Shown here: piece after piece, positions 58,131 to 64,000 of the stretch
Layout: each line of letters starts with the position of its first letter
How positions within the stretch are numbered: the stretch's first letter is position 1
Assembly (NCBI GenBank): GCA_032717465.1
Contig: CM064697.1
Coordinates: 6,188,033-6,252,032, forward strand
DNA: 64,000 nt
Direction of reading: 5' to 3'
From: Coenobita brevimanus
Lineage: Eukaryota; Arthropoda; Malacostraca; Decapoda; Coenobitidae
The notes under the pieces: model-generated
The model's database searches: none
Told to the model about the DNA's origin: nothing
Seen by the model: only the letters and a program-made list of their open reading frames with translations
Made by a program: the position numbers and the translations under genes

Positions 58131-58728
58131 ATGTTAACGAGGAAATGGAGGAAAATGATGAAGAATAAATGAGAAGTATGAGTTAGTGAGTGAGTAGGTG
58201 GATGGGTGGCACATAAAAACAGGTTGTGAGTGAGATGGCGTGAGGAGAGAGTTTATGAGAAAAGAGTTCATAAAGAAATAATGGTGAGCAGACAAATTCA
58301 GATGCGAATGTAGATCAAGCGAGGTGAGGTCAGTCAGTGTGGGGGTCGGGGTGAAGGTGGACATAAAGGTTTGGGGTGGGGGAATGGGTGAGGGGGATCT
58401 GACAGAGAGGGTACTGCTCCCGGATGAACCTCGCACTCCCAAGCGCTTAACTAAACAAACACAATCACAAACATTGCCGGCCGTGTCGTTTATCACCGGA
58501 TGTCACAGGTATATTATTTTTTCTTGATTTAGCGGTTTTTTATCACTAGACATGGCAGGTTTATGTTTTCGGAGCTCAACAGTTGTCTTATAAATATCAG
58601 TGACGGACAGAAGGTGCTCACTGCCAAATTTTTTCATTTGTTAAAGGATGCGGGCACTCACACATCAATTCATAATCATACTTTCAATTACTGGTACACC
58701 TTTGCAAGTATACACAGATAGATGCTAA

Positions 58729-58730
<2 letters not shown>
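58131..58730. other. Spacer, nothing recognised
   Basis: GA/GT-rich to 58430, then AT-moderate. TCACCGGATGTCACAGGT (58492) and TCACTAGACATGGCAGGT (58543) form a weak ~50-bp repeat. Confidence 0.4.

Positions 58731-58822
<92 letters not shown>
58731..58822. repeat. (TC)15-ATC-(CA)30 compound microsatellite
   Basis: Perfect TC to 58760 then CA from 58764 to 58822. Confidence 0.97.
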
Positions 58823-58824
<2 letters not shown>

Positions 58825-58974
58825 CCAAGTCGAGACACGCCGCCGCCGGAGGACGACAAACACAACCACCAAATATGAAGTAGTGTCGGCCGGTAAACCA
58901 AACCTCCAGTGCGAATGACTGCACCGCCTCGTTTTTGGGTAACCCCAGCTACACTAAATAACACCAGGGAAGTA

Positions 58975-60330
58975 CAAAGTCCAGTTCATTAGTTCCTTTA
59001 CACTGCCTTGTACCAGGGTGAAAACTTAAAAGGTGCTGCATCATTATAATAAATGACTTAGTCTTGTCTTAAAATTATACAGGTTGTCATAAGCTCATTT
59101 ACATTGTCTCGAAATTGTAAAAACCGAAGTAACACCTGGTTCCCGTGCAAGTGCGTAGTAAAAAAATAAATATATTATTTCCTTCATATTGCCTAGAACT
59201 TGGCAAAACTGAGACTTTGCATCGATACTGGTAAACGTAATAACGCTTGTTCTAATCTCGAGAGTACACAGTTGAGGTCAGTAGCTCCTTTTGTATTGTT
59301 CTGAAACTGTCAAATCAAGAGACATTTTACTTTGCTACAGTAAACATCAGCACACGTATACATTTGAAGTTAATTATTCATTTTCACTCGAAACACTGTC
59401 AGAACATACAGAGATCTTTAACTTGACATTAAGACCTGGCCATCGTTGACGACACTCATTAATTGCTTAACACTTCCGGGATTCCGAACTAATGAAGCAA
59501 GATTCCATCCATTCGATAATTACTGGTAAGGGTAAATATTAAGTTACATTCTATAAAGTTGCATTCTCTTTTTTAAACATTGAGGCCGAAGAAGTGGCGT
59601 CTTCATGACCTTCCGTCGCATTTTTTTTTTCTTTTAGTAGGCTGCTTAATAAATAAGGAGGAAGGGTATTCGACCCCTAGGAGTTCTCACGTGTACGTTT
59701 GAATAACCTAACTGCTTAAATCCCAACTGCTTAACCTAACCTTGCTTAACGTAACCTGACTGCTTAAACTAACCTCGCCCAACCCAACCGTGCCTGACGT
59801 AACTTAACCTAACCTAACCTAGCTGAACCTAACTTTGGTGTATATGCGATAGTGTGTGAAGATAGGAGCGGTAGAATCCTTCTCTCCCCCCTCCTATTTG
59901 CCAAGTACTCCCCGAAGTATTCGCGACGGAAATGTCATGAAGGAGACTCCTCAATTTTTTTTTTCTCTCTGAAAATTACAACATTTATTTTAGTATAATT
60001 TAGGTTTTTACTTTAAATCTGACACAACATATATCCTTCTCAGTTTAGGTCGGCCTCATGTTTCAGCACGGTTTTGTGACGATGTAAAGGAACTATTTTT
60101 CACTAGCTGTCCACAGCCGAGATCAGTAGTTCCATTACTTAGCTCTGAAACTTGTGTCGACATCTGTAACCCGACACTTTCGGGGAAAAAACAAAGCAGG
60201 TCACTAGTTCTGTTGCATGTCTAGAAACTGTGAAAACCAAAATTACCATCTGGGTCTCTCGTGGGAGTACATAGTTGAAGGTACCGGTGCTGGTTCCTTG
60301 TCATTAACTTAAAGCTGCCATAATCTGATA
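58975..60330. repeat. Old, highly degenerate satellite
   Basis: Units resemble GAGTACATAGTTGAGGTCAG, then TAGTTCCTTTACATTGTCTA, then GAAACTGTAAAAACCGAAAT, then AACACCTGGGTCTCTCGTG. They are recognisable near 58980, 59085, 59185, 59270, 60110, 60205 and 60290 with steps of about 85-105 bp. The middle (59420-60100) holds telomere-like repeats and unrelated sequence, so the array may have been split. Confidence 0.6.
59703..59836. repeat. Degenerate (CCTAA)n, telomere-type
   Basis: ACCTAACC, AACCTAACCTTGC and finally TTAACCTAACCTAACCTAG (59804-59822) are variants of CCTAA, complement of the arthropod telomere unit TTAGG. Most units carry substitutions (CTGCTTAAA, CGCCCAACCCAACC), so this is an interstitial relic, not an active telomere. 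Confidence 0.65.

Positions 60331-61168
<838 letters not shown>

Positions 61169-61198
<30 letters not shown>
61169..61198. repeat. (TC)15 microsatellite
   Basis: Perfect TC array ending in TCAG. Confidence 0.95.
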
Positions 61199-61200
<2 letters not shown>

Positions 61201-61261
61201 GCTTCATGTTGCTTTATACAGTTAGAGGAAATTAGGTCAACGTTGGCTGGAGCTTGGTAGA

Positions 61262-61350
61262 GTTTGATTTAGCTAGATTAGGTTTAATGTATTTTGTCAT
61301 GGTAGGTCAGGTTTTAATTCGACTTGTTTAATAGGTTAGGTTAGTTGAAG
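61262..61350. repeat. Degenerate (TTAGG)n, telomere-type
   Basis: GATTAGGTTTAA, GGTAGGTCAGGTTTTAA and TAGGTTAGGTTAG (61332-61344) are variants of TTAGG, in the opposite orientation to the CCTAA block at 59.7-59.8 kb. Confidence 0.55.
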
Positions 61351-61540
61351 TTTGGAATGCCTCTGTTTGAACTGATTAAAACGGCTTAGGCAGAAGAAGA
61401 GATTAGTTTTATGAGACGAGCAGCATTAGGGTAGCTTTTAATAATTTCTCAGTTTTTATAACAGACCTCAACTAGTGTTCTTGTTTGTCCTGTGCTTATA
61501 AATTCACACTTTGTTTACATTTTCTTTTGTATTTTATGTT

Positions 61541-61918
61541 GCAGCTGTTGGTGTTAGTCTGGTCTTGACACAGGCACCACATTCCCGTCCACCCGTGAAT
61601 AAACCCAGCAACCCCCCCCCCCCTCCCCAACTCCTCGCTTCGTACTCGGGAAATGGAAGAGGGATCGTAATTTACAACTTTCGCGGCATCTGTGCATGTT
61701 CCCTCCGCCCAAATGGGATTGAGAGCACTTCAATATTAATAAAAACGCCTTGTGTTAAATATTTTGCTGTTAGCAATAAAGTAGAATATATTCAGGTCCA
61801 CGCGCGTGCCTGTCTATACGCCGGATGCAACACGATGGCCCTGGCAGCCGCTATAATAACGCAGCTGTCTACATTATGCAAAATTATCCGGTCGCAACCA
61901 AATGACCATGATTAGCAC
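61541..61918 (+). other. Open frame behind a strong acceptor-like site; possibly a non-coding conserved island
   Basis: A long pyrimidine-rich acceptor TTTTGTATTTTATGTTGCAG ends at 61544. The frame continuing from it stays open to TAG at 61913 (about 120 codons), passing a C-run that encodes PPPPP. Unlike the other long frames, most of this one has balanced composition. I recognise no domain, and no donor or homologue is apparent. The segment 61840-62005 is rich in TAAT/TTATGCAAAATTA/CAGCTG/TTTATGG-type cores, so conserved regulatory DNA is an alternative. Confidence 0.2.
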
Positions 61919-62930
61919 GCAATATCCAGCGGATTTATGGGACGCTTTCATCACTGGATGATTTACAATTTTCGCTAATTTTACATATACACAAAAAACA
62001 ACGCCCCCCCCCCCCATCTTCCTGCTGACTCGGACAGTAACTCAGCAGGGAGCCCTAGGGTTGTCGTATACACAAAAGCTGACAGCGGTGTTGATGAGGG
62101 CTCGCAAGAACCCCCTGACAACTTAATACACCGCCTACTGGGGTCCCCGGGCCACGCTCAAGGTACGCCACGGTAACAAGATCCCAAGACGCACGCGAGA
62201 GGCAGGAGAAGCAGTGAGAAAATGGCACAGCTATATTTGGCTAGGTGGCTCGTGGCTACTGGTTTTCGAATATGAATCTAATTGAATCTTGGACTGTATT
62301 TTTTTGTCCTACGTGGTGTCTGTGGTGCTGGTAGGATGCTTGGCGTTTTTGTGCCGGTCTGTGATTGAGAGCTCCAGCTTCGTGAAAGCCGCCCCAAATC
62401 ATAGTGGGAGCTTATTAGGTTAGTGAATATTATACGCCTCCACGATTATGAATGATATATGTAAAATGCCTGGTGGAAGTTGTGCGTGGGGGAGGATAAT
62501 AAAACGAGGGAAGGGAGAGGGGGTCAGGGGGAGAGGTGAGTCGGGGAGGAGAACGAGATGAGGAATTTAATTAAGGAGGAAGTGCAACCATTAAGGAGAA
62601 GTAATAAGGAGCAGGGCCAGAAGGTCGAGTCCACAAGAAAGGGAAAAATTGCTAACAAAAAAAGTGCTGTCACAACCCGCGTATTACCAAGAGTGAAAAA
62701 TTACAGCGACGGTGTGATAAGACAACGACAGAAAGACAACCTCCCTCGACTTGTGGCCAAAACAACGTCGACGATATAATCACAAATAATCACCTATGTT
62801 ATTAAATGAGGAAGAATTTATGGTGCTCTCAGACAGCGGATTATTTCACAATCTTGGGGGTCTGAGAACGATGCACCAGAAGGAAGAAGAAAATTCTGAA
62901 AAATGAGACGTCTTCTTTTAGGATTTAATT
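61919..62930. other. Non-repetitive spacer
   Basis: C13 run at 62003-62015; purine-rich 62460-62640. No coding region is recognised; the 73-codon frame at 62558 is Lys/Arg/Gln-rich and unsupported. Confidence 0.45.
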
Positions 62931-63970
62931 TGGCGCAGGTCATAGGTTGCTGCCTGGCCGGCTGGCTGGGTGCAGGGTTGTGTGGTGGTGGTGGTGGAGA
63001 TGGAGTAGTTGTGCTGGATTGTGATAATATTGGTAGCTGGAGTGACTTGAAAGTTATAAAGAGTAGTTGTGGTTAGTGGTAGTGTTACATGATCGTGTGG
63101 TTGTAATGGTGGTTAAGCTGGAGGTTGTGCTGAATTGTGATGATAGTGGTGGCTGGATTGAAGTAAAGTGATAGATACTAAGGAGCAGTTACGAAGTATG
63201 ACAGCATTGTGGGGCTCTGTGGTGGTGGTAAAGCTGGTAGTCGTCCTGGCTGGACAGAGTTTACCAGATGGTGAAAAATGTTGTAGTTTTGGACCGGTGA
63301 TACTGTTCTGAAAGTTAGGGTAGTTGGGGATGAATTTATTGCGCTGCAAAATTTTGGTAGTTACAAGTATAGTGGGTTGTGGTGGTGGTAGTGCTGGTAG
63401 CTGGCCAATATTGTGATTGCGGTGGTGGTAGTGGTTGTAGCATGGCCGATAGTGTGGTGATTGTAGTGGTTTGTAGAGATGGTCATTCATCGAGATAATG
63501 GTGGTGGTAGTGGCACTTAGTCGAGATTGTGGTGGTAGTGGTTCTTGGTGTAGATTATAGTAGCAGTCGTGGTTGGTCAAGAGATAGTGATGATTGGCTA
63601 AAGTTGTGATGTTAAGGTGGGTGCAGTGGATGGCCGAGGTTGTAGTTGTACTGGTGGTAGTCCGAGATTTTGTTGGCTGATCGAAAGTGCGGTGGTTGTG
63701 GTGTTTGGCAGAGATTTTGGTGCCTGGCCAAGACAGTGGTGATAGCGGTGATTGATTGAGATTGAGCTGGTGATGGTGGTGGTGACTGGTTGACATTGCT
63801 GATGGTGGTGCTTGGTAAGGACTCTGGTGGTGGTGACTTGAAAGCGACTGTGTTGATGGTGGTGCTTGGTAAGGACTCTGGTGGTGGTGGCTTGAAAGCG
63901 ACTGTGTTGATGGTGGTCGTTGTCAAAGATTGCTGTAGTTGTGGTAATTGCACTGCTGATGGTGTGTGAT
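62931..63970. repeat. GGT/GTGGTAGTGG-rich degenerate repeat
   Basis: About 1 kb of GTGGTGGTAGTGGTTG-like phrases with GAGATTGTGG and GTTGGTCAAG/TGGCCAAG boxes between them. On the minus strand it stays open for 227 codons (63113-63796) as a His/Thr/Pro/Ser-rich string, which is a triplet-repeat artefact. Confidence 0.7.
63801..63917. repeat. 54-bp tandem repeat, about 2.2 copies
   Basis: GATGGTGGTGCTTGGTAAGG followed by ACTCTGGTGGTGGTG(A/G)CTTG and AAAGCGACTGTGTT occurs at 63801 and 63855 with one mismatch. A partial third copy starts at 63909. It is a local, recent amplification inside the GGT-rich block. Confidence 0.93.
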
Positions 63971-64000
63971 GTTAGTTTGTGAAGGTGGCATTAATGTTTT

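Noticed and set aside
63113..63953. His/Thr/Pro-rich minus-strand frames of 227 and 113 codons
   Set aside because: They translate a GGT/GTGGTAGTGG repeat; both frames are open because of the triplet-rich composition.

Overview
This is eukaryotic, non-coding DNA in which I can support no intact protein-coding gene. The best reading is an arthropod, probably a decapod crustacean. The reasons are very dense, long dinucleotide microsatellites ((TC/GA)n, (TG/CA)n, (AT)n), blocks of degenerate TTAGG (the usual arthropod telomere unit), a 5'-truncated Jockey/CR1-type non-LTR retrotransposon, a Helitron-type terminus and tRNA-like dispersed repeats. The taxon is an inference; nothing here identifies a species. 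There is no sign of bacterial or viral gene organisation.

Layout. 0-6 kb: AT-rich sequence, a 74-bp (TC)n, a tRNA-like unit (minus strand, about 3.2 kb), a purine-rich repeat block (3.34-4.33 kb) and the first copy of a dispersed repeat family (5.52-5.83 kb). 6-18 kb: a ~185-bp-period tandem repeat, several kilobases of pyrimidine-rich sequence, a 134-bp (TG)n, and a small splice-site-bounded candidate exon with a hairpin beside it (about 8.4-8.55 kb). 18-34 kb: minisatellites with 48, 33-34, 41, 26, 30 and 36 bp units, a ~180-bp satellite (22.19-23.4 kb) and more pyrimidine-rich blocks. 34-43 kb: the most informative part. It holds an acceptor/donor pair that fits the recursive-splicing consensus (34,644), a Helitron-like element carrying direct repeats of the nuclear-receptor half-site AGGTCA (38.54-39.05 kb), a palindromic (AAT)n(ATT)n array, and a ~93-bp satellite interrupted by a dead retrotransposon fragment. 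43-64 kb: two more copies of the dispersed family, a 130-bp tandem duplication, further pyrimidine-rich and GGT-rich repeats, a long degenerate satellite at 59-60.3 kb, and two telomere-like blocks in opposite orientation.

How it fits together. Most of the window looks like tandem repeats at different stages of decay, with recurring periods near 144-147 and 170-190 bp and, at shorter range, 24-60 bp. Mobile elements have landed in these repeats. Long open frames occur almost only in pyrimidine- or purine-rich strands, where stop codons are rare by composition, so they were not called as genes. If a gene is present, the window is most likely intergenic or inside large introns, and the candidate microexons are the only trace of it. 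All positions come from reading the sequence by eye; periods and repeat borders are approximate unless stated to be exact.
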